DNA from: an uncultured Clostridia bacterium
GTDB lineage: Bacteria > Bacillota > Clostridia > Oscillospirales > Acutalibacteraceae
Direction: 5' to 3'
Length of the DNA: 16,915 nt
Assembly (NCBI GenBank): GCA_937895645.1
Contig: CALBKQ010000142.1
Location: 1 to 16,915 of the forward strand
The notes under the pieces were generated by a model. That model was not told the origin of the DNA. It did not search any database and saw nothing but the letters and a program-made list of their open reading frames with translations. A program made the position numbers and the translations under genes. Shown here piece by piece: positions 6,599 to 15,300 of this stretch. Numbering within the stretch: position 1 is the first letter of the stretch; every line of letters begins with the position of its first letter.

Positions 6599-6743
6599 AT
6601 TCGTTCAAGCTTTAGCTTCGCAGGGCGATGAAATTACATTAAATCATACCTTGTTTTTCGATATGACCTGCTGACCTGCTAATAGTGTCTCCACCATTTC
6701 GCGGCAGTAATCCGTATCCCTGTGGTAGCCTTACCTACCGAAT
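6599..6743 (-). promoter_or_regulatory. M-box (ykoK leader) magnesium riboswitch
   Basis: The minus strand carries the conserved M-box core in order: GGTAGGTAAGGCTACC, then ACTGCCGC with GAAA, GGTGGAGACAC, a GCAGGTCAGCAGG stretch, and further down GCTAAAGC near the 3' end. The closing helix is AUUCG (6743-6739) with CGAAU (6603-6599). M-box RNAs fold around several Mg2+ ions and lower expression of Mg2+ transporters at high Mg2+. The position between a promoter and an intrinsic terminator, ahead of mgtE, is exactly what the class predicts. Class recognition is from memory of the consensus, not a covariance search. Confidence 0.92.
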
Positions 6744-6760
6744 AGGTTTGTTACTTGTTT

Positions 6761-6789
6761 ATTATCACCCCTAAATCCTTATTTGTCAA
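6761..6789 (-). promoter_or_regulatory. Promoter of the mgtE leader transcript
   Basis: On the minus strand, a perfect TTGACA (plus 6784-6789) and GATAAT (plus 6761-6766) are 17 bases apart. The predicted start near 6754 puts the M-box closing helix about 11 bases into the transcript. The mRNA leader is therefore about 370 bases long. Confidence 0.8.
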
Positions 6790-6888
6790 TAGAAAAATAA
6801 AGAAAATATCGGTATTTTTCTTATATTTATATATTTTTTACCGTTTAGCAAGTTGCACAGTTGTAATTTGTTGAATTTGGTAGATTTT

Positions 6889-6901
6889 AACGAAAATCGT
6901 T
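6889..6901. promoter_or_regulatory. Candidate operator palindrome upstream of the GPH transporter
   Basis: An inverted repeat AACGA-N3-TCGTT lies 39 bases upstream of the transporter -35 box, in the divergent region shared with mgtE. Its size and place would suit a transcription factor site, for example of a LacI- or AraC-type sugar regulator, but no such regulator gene is in the window and the repeat is short. Confidence 0.3.
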
Positions 6902-6939
6902 TTTTTGTGTTCATTTTTTGTTAAAATTTTGTTTTTCGA

Positions 6940-6968
6940 TTGAAGACCAAACAAAAATATGTTACAAT
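6940..6968 (+). promoter_or_regulatory. Promoter of the GPH transporter gene
   Basis: TTGAAG at 6940-6945 and TACAAT at 6963-6968 are 17 bases apart. The predicted transcription start near 6975 leaves a leader of about 30 bases with AGGAG at 6994-6998. Confidence 0.6.
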
Positions 6969-7006
6969 AGCAAGGTATGTAAAACATTATATAAGGAGTG
7001 CATAAT

Positions 7007-9526
7007 ATGAGTTTATCTCAAACCGTAAAAAACGGTGTTGACATGGTCAAAACCCATTGGAAAACACCACCTAAAGGCAGATATATGCCTTACCGTGAAA
7101 TCGCTGCTTACTCAGGCGGTGGTATCGGTGCATACATGATTATCACATTAGGTAATGCATGTCTCTTATCTATGGGTAATACTCTGATTTCTTCAACACT
7201 TGGTGTTGGTGCAACAGATATGTATTTACTCTATGTTATCGCAATTCTCATCAACATTCCTTTCACAGGACTTCGTGCGACAATTATCGATAACACAAGA
7301 AACAAAGCAGGTAAATATCGTCCATACATAGTAAGAATGGCTATTCCTTCAGCTATTATTTGTAACTTAATAGTATGGTTCCCTTACGATAAGTTAAGTC
7401 TTATTGTTGGTGAAGGTGTGATATTCGGCAGAGAAAAAGACTATGTTGCTAAATGTGCAATAATTCTTATTCTTAACATTCTTTTGAACTTCATTTACTA
7501 TTTCTTCTATGACGGATATGAAAACCTTATTCACGTTCTTTCTCCTAATACACAGGAAAGAGCTGACGTTGCGTCAATCAAGAGCGTTGTTTATTCATTC
7601 GCTCCTACTGTTGTAAACCTTTTCACACCAATTATTGCTCGTAATCTTTTCCATACAAACACAACAGATATTCGTGTTTACAGATTCCTCTACCCTATTC
7701 TTGCTGTTTTAGGCGTTCTTCTTTGTATTGTTGTTTATAAATATACAGAAGAAAAAATTGTTCAGGCAAGAACTCATGTAGTTCAGATTAAATTTACTGA
7801 CGCTCTTCGCGCTGTTGCAAAGAATAAGTATTTCTGGATTATTTCACTTGCAGGTTGGATTGGATTCCTTGAGTCAGCTTATGCAAACATTCTTAACTGG
7901 CTTTACAACTATGGTGGTGCTTGTAACGGTAACGTTTACGGTCTCGTTGTTACACTTTATGGTAATGCTTCCCTTTGGGGTATGATTGCCGCTCCTTTCT
8001 GCATCAGAAAATGGGGTAAAAAAGCTGTTCTTGTTGTTACAAACCTTATGAACGTTGTGTTTATTCTTATGATGCTTCCGTTCACACAGGAAATCAACAA
8101 CCTTACAATCTGGCTTGTTATGGGATGTCTCTATCTCAACGCGTTGATGGGTTCATTTGCTCACATTCTTAACCCAACAATTCAAGCAGACATCCGTGAC
8201 TATCAACAGTACCAGACAGGTGAAAGAATTGACGGTATGTTCTCAGCTGTTGCTACAATCGGTACTATTATTACTCTTGGTACTTCTGCTGTTCTTCCTG
8301 TTATCTACGAAAAAGGTGGTATTACTGCTGAAAAAGCAGCTATTGTTACAAAAAATCCTGAGGTACTTAACCGTGTTCTTGGTGATGGTAAAACAGTTGG
8401 TCAGATTCTTGCAGAACAATTTGAAGCAGGTCAGAATAACTATGCTAACCCATACTCAGCATTGTATGATTTAGATATTTTCCTTCCTCTTGTTCATGCA
8501 CTTATTATTATTGCGGCTGTTGGTGCATTTATGAATGTTATTCCATTCTTCTGGTATGACTTTAATGAAAGAAAACAAAAATCAGTTATTCGTGTTCTTA
8601 AAGTCCGTGCACTCTTTGAAGACTATGGTAACGGTATCACAAATGACGCTCAACTTATTGAGGGTATTGATATTATCCGTAACGCAAGAGAAATGGCAAC
8701 ACAAGAGCCAAGAGTTCTTGAAAAAGCTTACAAATCAATCAAAGATAAAGCTGAAAAGAAAGCCGCTAAAAAGGCATATAAGGCAGATGTTGAATTTAAC
8801 GAAGAAATTGAAATTTCTAAGTTTGTTTGCGAAGAGCTTGATAAATTCTCAAACGATGTATTCAAGTATCAGTACAATGTTCAGAAAGGTATTTATGATT
8901 CAGGACTTCAGGGTCTTAAACTTATGAGCATTGATGAAATCAGCGCTGAATATGCGGCTGCAAAAGCAATGCCAAAGGGCACTCAGGAAGAAAAAGATAT
9001 CAGAAAGTTTGCTATTGAAGTTGCAAGAAATAAGAAGTCTGCATATAAGGCACTTAACAAATACTTTGCAAACGAAGACCTTGTTAAACCTGACTTTGCA
9101 AAACTTGAAGAACTTTTTGACGCTGAAGATGAATGCGATGCTAAGCTTAAAGAGCTTTACCTTGCTCTTAGAGACGCAAAGAAAGCAAAAGATGGTACTG
9201 CTAAAGAAATTAAAGCAGACATAAAAGCTTATGAAGCAAAGAAAAAAGAAATTCACAAAGCTTCAAAAACAGAAATGGACAGACACGCATACTTTGCTCG
9301 TGCTGCAAAGCCTTATCTTGACGCTGAAAAACTTGTTAAACAAGAAGAAAACTACAAGCACTTTGACGAAATCGCAGAAATGTATGAAGAATCAAAGGCT
9401 CGTTATGAACAGGCTATGGCTGAAGCAGATGCAAAAGCTCTTAAAGAAAAAGAAGAAGCTGAAGCTTATGCTGCACAGTTAAAGGCTGAAAAAGCTGCTA
9501 AAAAGGCTGCAAAGAAAAATAAATAA
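7007..9526 (+). CDS. GPH-family sugar:cation symporter with a long helical C-terminal extension
   Basis: 839 residues from ATG 7007, preceded by AGGAG with 8 bases between (a GTG at 6998 overlaps that site). Residues 1 to about 516 are a 12-helix major-facilitator transporter of the glycoside-pentoside-hexuronide type. Family-like features are an N-terminal PYREIAAYSGGG stretch, DNTRNKAGKYRPYI after the second or third helix (the D-x-x-G-K-x-R-P type loop) and a D-Y-Q-Q-Y-Q-T-G-E-R-I-D-G-M-F segment late in the domain, typical of GPH proteins. A loop of about 58 residues (431-490) separates the last two helices. Residues 517-839 are soluble, strongly charged and rich in Lys, Glu and Ala, probably long helices or coiled coil, ending AAKKAAKKNK. 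Typical members have 450-500 residues. It faces the GH2-GNAT-GH95 operon and probably imports the glycoside those enzymes cleave. Confidence 0.88.
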   Translation: MSLSQTVKNGVDMVKTHWKTPPKGRYMPYREIAAYSGGGIGAYMIITLGNACLLSMGNTLISSTLGVGATDMYLLYVIAILINIPFTGLRATIIDNTRNKAGKYRPYIVRMAIPSAIICNLIVWFPYDKLSLIVGEGVIFGREKDYVAKCAIILILNILLNFIYYFFYDGYENLIHVLSPNTQERADVASIKSVVYSFAPTVVNLFTPIIARNLFHTNTTDIRVYRFLYPILAVLGVLLCIVVYKYTEEKIVQARTHVVQIKFTDALRAVAKNKYFWIISLAGWIGFLESAYANILNWLYNYGGACNGNVYGLVVTLYGNASLWGMIAAPFCIRKWGKKAVLVVTNLMNVVFILMMLPFTQEINNLTIWLVMGCLYLNALMGSFAHILNPTIQADIRDYQQYQTGERIDGMFSAVATIGTIITLGTSAVLPVIYEKGGITAEKAAIVTKNPEVLNRVLGDGKTVGQILAEQFEAGQNNYANPYSALYDLDIFLPLVHALIIIAAVGAFMNVIPFFWYDFNERKQKSVIRVLKVRALFEDYGNGITNDAQLIEGIDIIRNAREMATQEPRVLEKAYKSIKDKAEKKAAKKAYKADVEFNEEIEISKFVCEELDKFSNDVFKYQYNVQKGIYDSGLQGLKLMSIDEISAEYAAAKAMPKGTQEEKDIRKFAIEVARNKKSAYKALNKYFANEDLVKPDFAKLEELFDAEDECDAKLKELYLALRDAKKAKDGTAKEIKADIKAYEAKKKEIHKASKTEMDRHAYFARAAKPYLDAEKLVKQEENYKHFDEIAEMYEESKARYEQAMAEADAKALKEKEEAEAYAAQLKAEKAAKKAAKKNK

Positions 9527-9541
9527 TTAAACACAATATTA

Positions 9542-9573
9542 AAAGCCGACTCAAATGAGTCGGCTTTATTTTT
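9542..9573. terminator. Terminator between the transporter and the GH95 gene
   Basis: An 11-bp stem (9542-9552 with 9557-9567) with a 4-base loop and a T-run at 9569-9573. It lies 15 bases after the transporter stop and 6 bases before the stop of the facing GH95 gene. A-rich DNA at 9538-9544 gives the minus transcript some U residues, so it may act both ways. Confidence 0.85.
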
Positions 9574-9578
9574 ACATT

Positions 9579-11939
9579 TTATTTCATTGTTATTATGTAT
9601 GTTTTACCTTTTTCTGTTTCGAATTCAGCAAAGTGATTCTGGCTTTCGCAAATGTTTTTAACTATATATTCTGACTTAGCATAATAGATTTTGCAAATGC
9701 CACCCATATTTGATGTTATTTCTGCTTTCGTAAGTTTTCCATCATTCCACTCAATATTAATTGTAAAATTACCACGGGCTACAAGACCCTTAATGCTACC
9801 TTTACGCCAATCAGTTGGAAGTGCAGGAAGAAGTTCAATAAATCCACAATGACTTTGCATTAACATTTCATTGACACCGGATGTGAAACCGAAGTTACCA
9901 TCAATCTGAAATGGTGGATGATAATCAAAGAAATTAGGATAAATACCATTTTTGAACAAATCGCCAATAATTTTAAGAACTCTGTCACCATCACCAACAC
10001 GAGCCCATGTATTGATTTTTTGTCCCATAGACCAGCCAGTACTTTTATCTGTTCGGTAATTCATTGAAACAACCGCTGCATCGATAAGTTCGGGATTTGC
10101 AAACTTGTTCATTACATTACAAGGGAACAATCCTAAAAGATGTGACATATGACGATGGTGTGTTTCACCGATTTCACCAAGTTTGGTTTCATGATACCAC
10201 TCTTTAATCTGACTGTCGTCACCTATTTCATAAACTTTAAGTTTGCTCTGGATATCCTGCCATTTTGTAACCAGCTCATTATCAACACCCAAAGCAGTTG
10301 CACTTTTTGAAGCATCGTCATAAAGTTGCCAGAGTAGTGCTTGTTCATAAGTATTACCCATTGTGCGAGGTCCGTGTTCAGGCGAGTAACAAGGATATGT
10401 TACAAGTCTGCCATTATGTTCTACAAGCAATTTACTAAAATACTCGGCACACTCTTTAAGCATTGGATAAACATCATTTTTAAGTGTTTCTTTATCTAAT
10501 GTATACTCATAATGCTCGTAGCAATTATGTAAAATCCAAGGCATTGCAGCCGGTGACCAACCCCAGTCAAACTGCCAACCCGGACAAGTCCAACCAAATG
10601 GTGTGCACTGTGTATGGAATAAAAATCCGTTTTGCTCACCATTTTTGCTCTTTACACCTGTATAATATTCTGCAGTTACACGACCTGGCTCAACCATTGA
10701 TTTTATATAACGGATTAAAGGCTTTGAACACTCTGCAAGATTACCATTGAAAATTGGCCAATAGTTCATTTGAAGATTTACATTAGTGTGAAAGTCACTA
10801 CTCCATTTAGGGTCATTGGACACATTCCATATACCTTGAAGATTTGACGGTAAAATATCGGTTTCACGAGTTGAAGAAATTGCCAAATAACGACCATATT
10901 GATAAAGAAGTTGTTCTGCACTTCTTCTATCAAATTTCTCATATTTATGAATAAGCTTATCAGCGGGACCCACTGCATTACCGTTAAGGTCAAGGGACAC
11001 TCTGTTAAAAAGTGATGAGAAATCGTCAATATGAGCCTTTAGCAACTTGTCAAATCCTTTTTGAGTTGCATTGCTAACAACTTCATTAACTCTATTAAAA
11101 AGGGTTTCTGCATCCTCACCTGTTCTGTAATTGGGGTAACAATCCATATAGTCCGTATCCGCTGAAAAAATCACCGTGATTTCAGTTGCATTTTCAACAG
11201 AAATACCGTTGTAACTGTTAGTTGTGTTACCATCTGTAACTACATTTGCAATAAGGCAAAACTGTAAATCATTGTCAGTAAGTTTGCCCTTATGAATAAT
11301 CTGATTATATTTATATTCAACGTTACCGTGTGCAGTTGAAAGTGAAATTACAGTATTAAGCGGTGCACCTGTTCTTGTGATTTTAACTACACCGCATTTG
11401 TCGGGATATGACACAAACGTTATGCGCTTATCGTGAACTTTTTTTGTAAAACCAAGAGTTGCATCATAAGACACTGTGCAAGTTGCATTTTCCATATTAA
11501 GTTCACGGTTATAGTTTTTCTCGTTACGGAGTTTTCCAAAATCGAAAATAAGCTCACCCCAGCAACGATACCCACCATAGCCATCACTTATACCTACAAG
11601 CTTTTCGCAAAGGTTATGGGCAGTTTTATCATCGCCATTACAGAATGCTTCATAAATTTCTTTGTGATAATCACGAGGGAGTTTACCGTCTTTATCAGGT
11701 GTAACGATATTACCACCACAATAGTCAGGTCGTCTGGGTGACGGACCACCTGCCCAAAGTGTTTTATGGTTAAGAACGATTTTATCTTTCTTAACTTCAC
11801 CCATTATACCCATACCAATGCTACCATTACCAAGTGGTAATGATGTTTGTTCCCAAAGGTTTTCAAAGCCTTTGAAATATGCTCTTTTAAGTTTTAATTT
11901 TGATGGTGGTGCTTCATAATAAAGTTCGTTAATTTCCAT
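9579..11939 (-). CDS. Glycoside hydrolase family 95 (alpha-L-fucosidase / alpha-L-galactosidase)
   Basis: 786 residues, the usual length of a GH95 catalytic unit. The N-terminal beta-domain opens with a typical WEQTSLPLGNGSIGMGIMG and LNHKTLWAGGP; the (alpha/alpha)6 barrel follows. Expected active-site positions are present: the N-x-N pair N386/N388 in NVNLQMNYWP, the acid Glu E521 in YSPEHGP, and an Asp D680 in FQIDGNFGF, matching the Asn pair, Glu and Asp of the studied bifidobacterial 1,2-alpha-L-fucosidase. GH95 enzymes are inverting; most remove alpha-1,2-linked fucose and some prefer L-galactose, so the exact sugar is open. There is no signal peptide, so it should act in the cytoplasm. 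ATG 11939 has GGAG 7 bases upstream and lies 2 bases after the GNAT stop, which points to coupled translation. Third gene of the minus-strand operon. Confidence 0.92.
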   Translation of the reverse strand: MEINELYYEAPPSKLKLKRAYFKGFENLWEQTSLPLGNGSIGMGIMGEVKKDKIVLNHKTLWAGGPSPRRPDYCGGNIVTPDKDGKLPRDYHKEIYEAFCNGDDKTAHNLCEKLVGISDGYGGYRCWGELIFDFGKLRNEKNYNRELNMENATCTVSYDATLGFTKKVHDKRITFVSYPDKCGVVKITRTGAPLNTVISLSTAHGNVEYKYNQIIHKGKLTDNDLQFCLIANVVTDGNTTNSYNGISVENATEITVIFSADTDYMDCYPNYRTGEDAETLFNRVNEVVSNATQKGFDKLLKAHIDDFSSLFNRVSLDLNGNAVGPADKLIHKYEKFDRRSAEQLLYQYGRYLAISSTRETDILPSNLQGIWNVSNDPKWSSDFHTNVNLQMNYWPIFNGNLAECSKPLIRYIKSMVEPGRVTAEYYTGVKSKNGEQNGFLFHTQCTPFGWTCPGWQFDWGWSPAAMPWILHNCYEHYEYTLDKETLKNDVYPMLKECAEYFSKLLVEHNGRLVTYPCYSPEHGPRTMGNTYEQALLWQLYDDASKSATALGVDNELVTKWQDIQSKLKVYEIGDDSQIKEWYHETKLGEIGETHHRHMSHLLGLFPCNVMNKFANPELIDAAVVSMNYRTDKSTGWSMGQKINTWARVGDGDRVLKIIGDLFKNGIYPNFFDYHPPFQIDGNFGFTSGVNEMLMQSHCGFIELLPALPTDWRKGSIKGLVARGNFTINIEWNDGKLTKAEITSNMGGICKIYYAKSEYIVKNICESQNHFAEFETEKGKTYIITMK

Positions 11940-11941
11940 AA

Positions 11942-12379
11942 CTATTCTCCGAAATGTAAAATCATGTCATAATGTGGGATATTTTCTTCAAGATATTCAG
12001 GAGTACCAAGAAGTGAAAAGCCGCATTTTTTGTAAAATCCCACTGCGTGAGTCTGAGCGCCAACACGAACAGTTTTCGCACCGTCTTCTTTGGCTTTTCT
12101 TAAAAGTTCAAGGACTATCTTTTCACCAAGTCCCATTCCTCTTTTATCTTTCTTTACAGCGATTCTGCCGATTTTAACGGTATTTTCACCATAAGGTATA
12201 AATCTACCAGTAGCAACTGCTTCACCGTCTGAAAAAATTACAAGATGTGGCACCTCTAAATCAAATGAGTCAAATTCATTTTCTTCAGGTACGCCTTGTT
12301 CTTTCACAAAAATTTCAATTCGCAAGTTACGAAAGGAGTCATCAATAACTCCCACGTTAAACCATTTATATTCTAACAT
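11942..12379 (-). CDS. GNAT-family N-acetyltransferase (ElaA/YjcF-like)
   Basis: 145 residues from ATG 12379, chosen because AAAGGTGAG lies just upstream and because the longer frame to 12493 would run backwards into the GH2 coding sequence. The N-terminal RIEIFVKEQGVPEENEFDSFD matches the R-x-x-V/I-F-V-x-E-Q pattern of the ElaA/YjcF group. The acetyl-CoA pyrophosphate loop is seen as KRGMGLGEKIV after the IGRIAVKK strand, and YKKCGF near the end is typical of GNAT motif B. Its Shine-Dalgarno lies inside the end of the GH2 gene and its ATG is 1 base after that stop. The substrate is unknown; the position between two glycosidases suggests a sugar, a glycosylamine or a by-product of the pathway. 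Confidence 0.88.
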   Translation of the reverse strand: MLEYKWFNVGVIDDSFRNLRIEIFVKEQGVPEENEFDSFDLEVPHLVIFSDGEAVATGRFIPYGENTVKIGRIAVKKDKRGMGLGEKIVLELLRKAKEDGAKTVRVGAQTHAVGFYKKCGFSLLGTPEYLEENIPHYDMILHFGE

Positions 12380-12380
12380 T

Positions 12381-15300
12381 TTACTCACCTTTGAATGCAA
12401 ACTTAAATGACAACGGCCTATCTGTTTTAATTTCGTATTTAGGTAGTGTATCAGGTCCGCAAGTGTTTGTACCTGTGCCACGCATAAAACCATCTATACA
12501 AAGGAATGTTGTATCTGCATACTCTAATTCTTCTTGATGCTTTGCCTTATCGAGAGCTTTCTGTGTATAATTGTGAGCAGAGAAACTAAACTTTGGCTCA
12601 CCGTAAACTGTAAATGTGTTGCCACATTCGTCAGAAAGTTTAAGGTATTTCACACCACCGCAGTTTCCGTTATCTTGTGGCATAACATAAGGCTCGTGCA
12701 TATCTTCAACAGTTGTTTTCCAGATACCGATATATGCATGGTCTTTAAGGTCACAGATGTTTTCCATTTTTTCATCTGAGCCTCTACCATAAAATTCAAT
12801 ATTCTTAAATGATGATGGAAGTTCAACTGATACACCGAAACGCTGAAGTTCATCACAACCGAACATACCTTTTGAGAGTCCACACTCAACATTCACAAGA
12901 CCGTCAGCACAAACTGTATAAACAAGATTTACACGGAAGTGTGTCTTAAATCCTGTTTTAATTACATAAGATGCACCAATTTTTGCACATACTGATTTAT
13001 CTGCATAGTCGAATGATTTACATACAACGGATGCGTTATGGAGTTTAATTTTCTCCCATCCGCCTTTCTGACCGTAAGAATCATTATCAAGTGATGCTCT
13101 TACAAGATTAGGTACAAAGCCTTTTTTGTTATCAGCAGGGTTAATATTCAGATATTCATAACCATTTTTAATATAGTTGGTCATTTCACCTGTTTTTGTA
13201 TCAAACATAACCTTGCCATTTTCAAATTCAACAGTAAGGGTATTGTCTTTAACGCTTGTAGACACGCTACCTACACCAACTGTATGTGGTGAAAATCTAG
13301 CACTATCGTTTATTGCTTTCTGTTCAAGGGCAACTCTGTGGTCACCATCAAAATATGCAATATTGATATGACAATCTTCTACTGAATCAAATTTGTCATA
13401 ATCGATTTCATAAGACTTTGTCTGCATTGGGTCAATATCAAGACCGAGTGTACCTGTTTTTACCTCAACACCATTTACAAGTTGAGTCCATACAACATTC
13501 AAGTACTTTGTATTCTTGAAACGGTTTGTGTTTGTAAATTCAAATACTTTTCCGCTAACGTGTTTACTTCTTACAGGTCTGTAAACTGCTTTGATTACAT
13601 AAGCGCCTGTATGTGGAGTTTTATCGGGGTAAAGCATACCATCAACGCAGAAGTTACTATCGTGTTTTTCTTCACCGTGGTCGCCACCGTAAGTGTATTG
13701 GAACTTATATTTGTCACTACCATCGTGATAAACAGCGTGGTCAGCCCATTCCCATACACAACCGCCCATAAGGTTATCGTGAGCATAGATGCTTTCCCAA
13801 TATTCTTCAACACCACCGGGACCTACACCCATAGCGTGAACATATTCGCACATAAAATATGGCTTTTCGTGATAGCGTTTATCTTTTGAAGTTTGTGCAC
13901 CATAACTTTCAACTTTTTCCTGACTTGGATACATTTCTGAAATAACATCATAAGCAAAACGCTTTGTAGTGATAACACTTTCATAATGAACAGGGATTTT
14001 TGAACCCTGTGCTTTAAGATAATCATAGCATTTATCCTGGCAATAATATCCCCACGCCTCATTACCCAATGACCACATTGTAATGCTTGGATGATTACGG
14101 TCACGATAATACATACGAGCAACTCTATCAACATATCTGTTTTCCCATTTAGGGTCGTCACTGATAAGGCAATTATCACAAGGCACAGTAATATCACCTG
14201 CACCGTGAGTTTCGATATCGGCTTCATCAATAATATAGAATCCCATTAAATCGGCAAGAGTGAGTAAAGTTGGGTCAGGCGGATAATGAGAAGTACGAAT
14301 AGAATTTATGTTAAACTTCTTCATAAGCTCAAGTTCTGCCTTTATTTCTTCACCTGTAAGCACATAACCGTTATACATATTTGTGTCGTGATGGTTTACG
14401 CCCTTGAATTTAATTGGCATACCGTTGAAATAGAACACATTGCCCTTGATTTGAATAGTTTTGAAACCTGTAATGTTTTTTACATAAGTCTTTTTACCAT
14501 TACCGTCAACGAATGTAATTAAAAGGTCATAAATGTAAGGCTCTTCTGCATTCCATTCTTTTACATCAAGATTTGAGAATGTGATTGTTGATTTAGCCCT
14601 TGCATCAGCAGTTTCTTTTGCAAGAGATTTCTTACCATCAAAAAGTTCAGCAGAAATTGACGCACCATTAAGGTCACCTTTAATATCAAAGGTAACTGAC
14701 AAATCATATTTATCGCCATTCTTTACAGTTTCAACACCGAAATCATAAAGATATGTATTTTCATATTCAAAAAGTAAAACATCACGGAAAATACCGTTTT
14801 CACGGAACATATCCTGACACTCTAAGTAAGTACCTGTTGACCATTTGCTGACTGATGCTACAATTTCATTTTCACCTTTAGTAAGATATTTTGTAATATC
14901 AAATTCAGCAGAGTTATGAGCACCCTCGCTATAGCCTACAAACTCACCATTTACATACAAATCAAGTGATGAAATCACACCCATAAATGTAATAATGTAT
15001 GTTTTATCAAGGTCTTTTATATCAATGAACTTTCTGTAAATACCCATTGGCACATCCTGTGGCATTTCAGGGTAAAGTTTAGGGTCAAATTCGTAACGAG
15101 TGTTAAGATAACAAGGCTCACGGTAACCTGTCCTTTGCCATGTAGAAGGCACAGTTACCTTGTCAAACTGAACTCGGTCAGTATAAAACTCGCTTGGAAT
15201 GAGCATATCTTTTTCATAATATTTGAAATCCCACTCACCGTTAAGCACACGCACCATAGTACTGTTATAACGCTCAGTAAGTACTGTTTGTTCCAAAAGT

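Noticed and set aside
6522..6609. Antiterminator from CUUGAA (6609-6604) with UUCAAG (6527-6522) and ACUGC (6583-6579) with GCAGU (6540-6536)
   Set aside because: The 3' arms are transcribed after the terminator U-tract at 6550-6545, so they cannot decide termination in time. They could form only in transcripts already read through.
6802..6820. GAAAATA-N4-TATTTTTC near-palindrome upstream of the mgtE promoter
   Set aside because: Low-complexity AT sequence with a one-base offset in the arms; not distinguishable from background.
12380..12493. Extended GNAT frame starting at 12493
   Set aside because: The extra 38 residues overlap the end of the GH2 coding sequence in another frame, while ATG 12379 has a clear ribosome site and matches the GNAT domain start.
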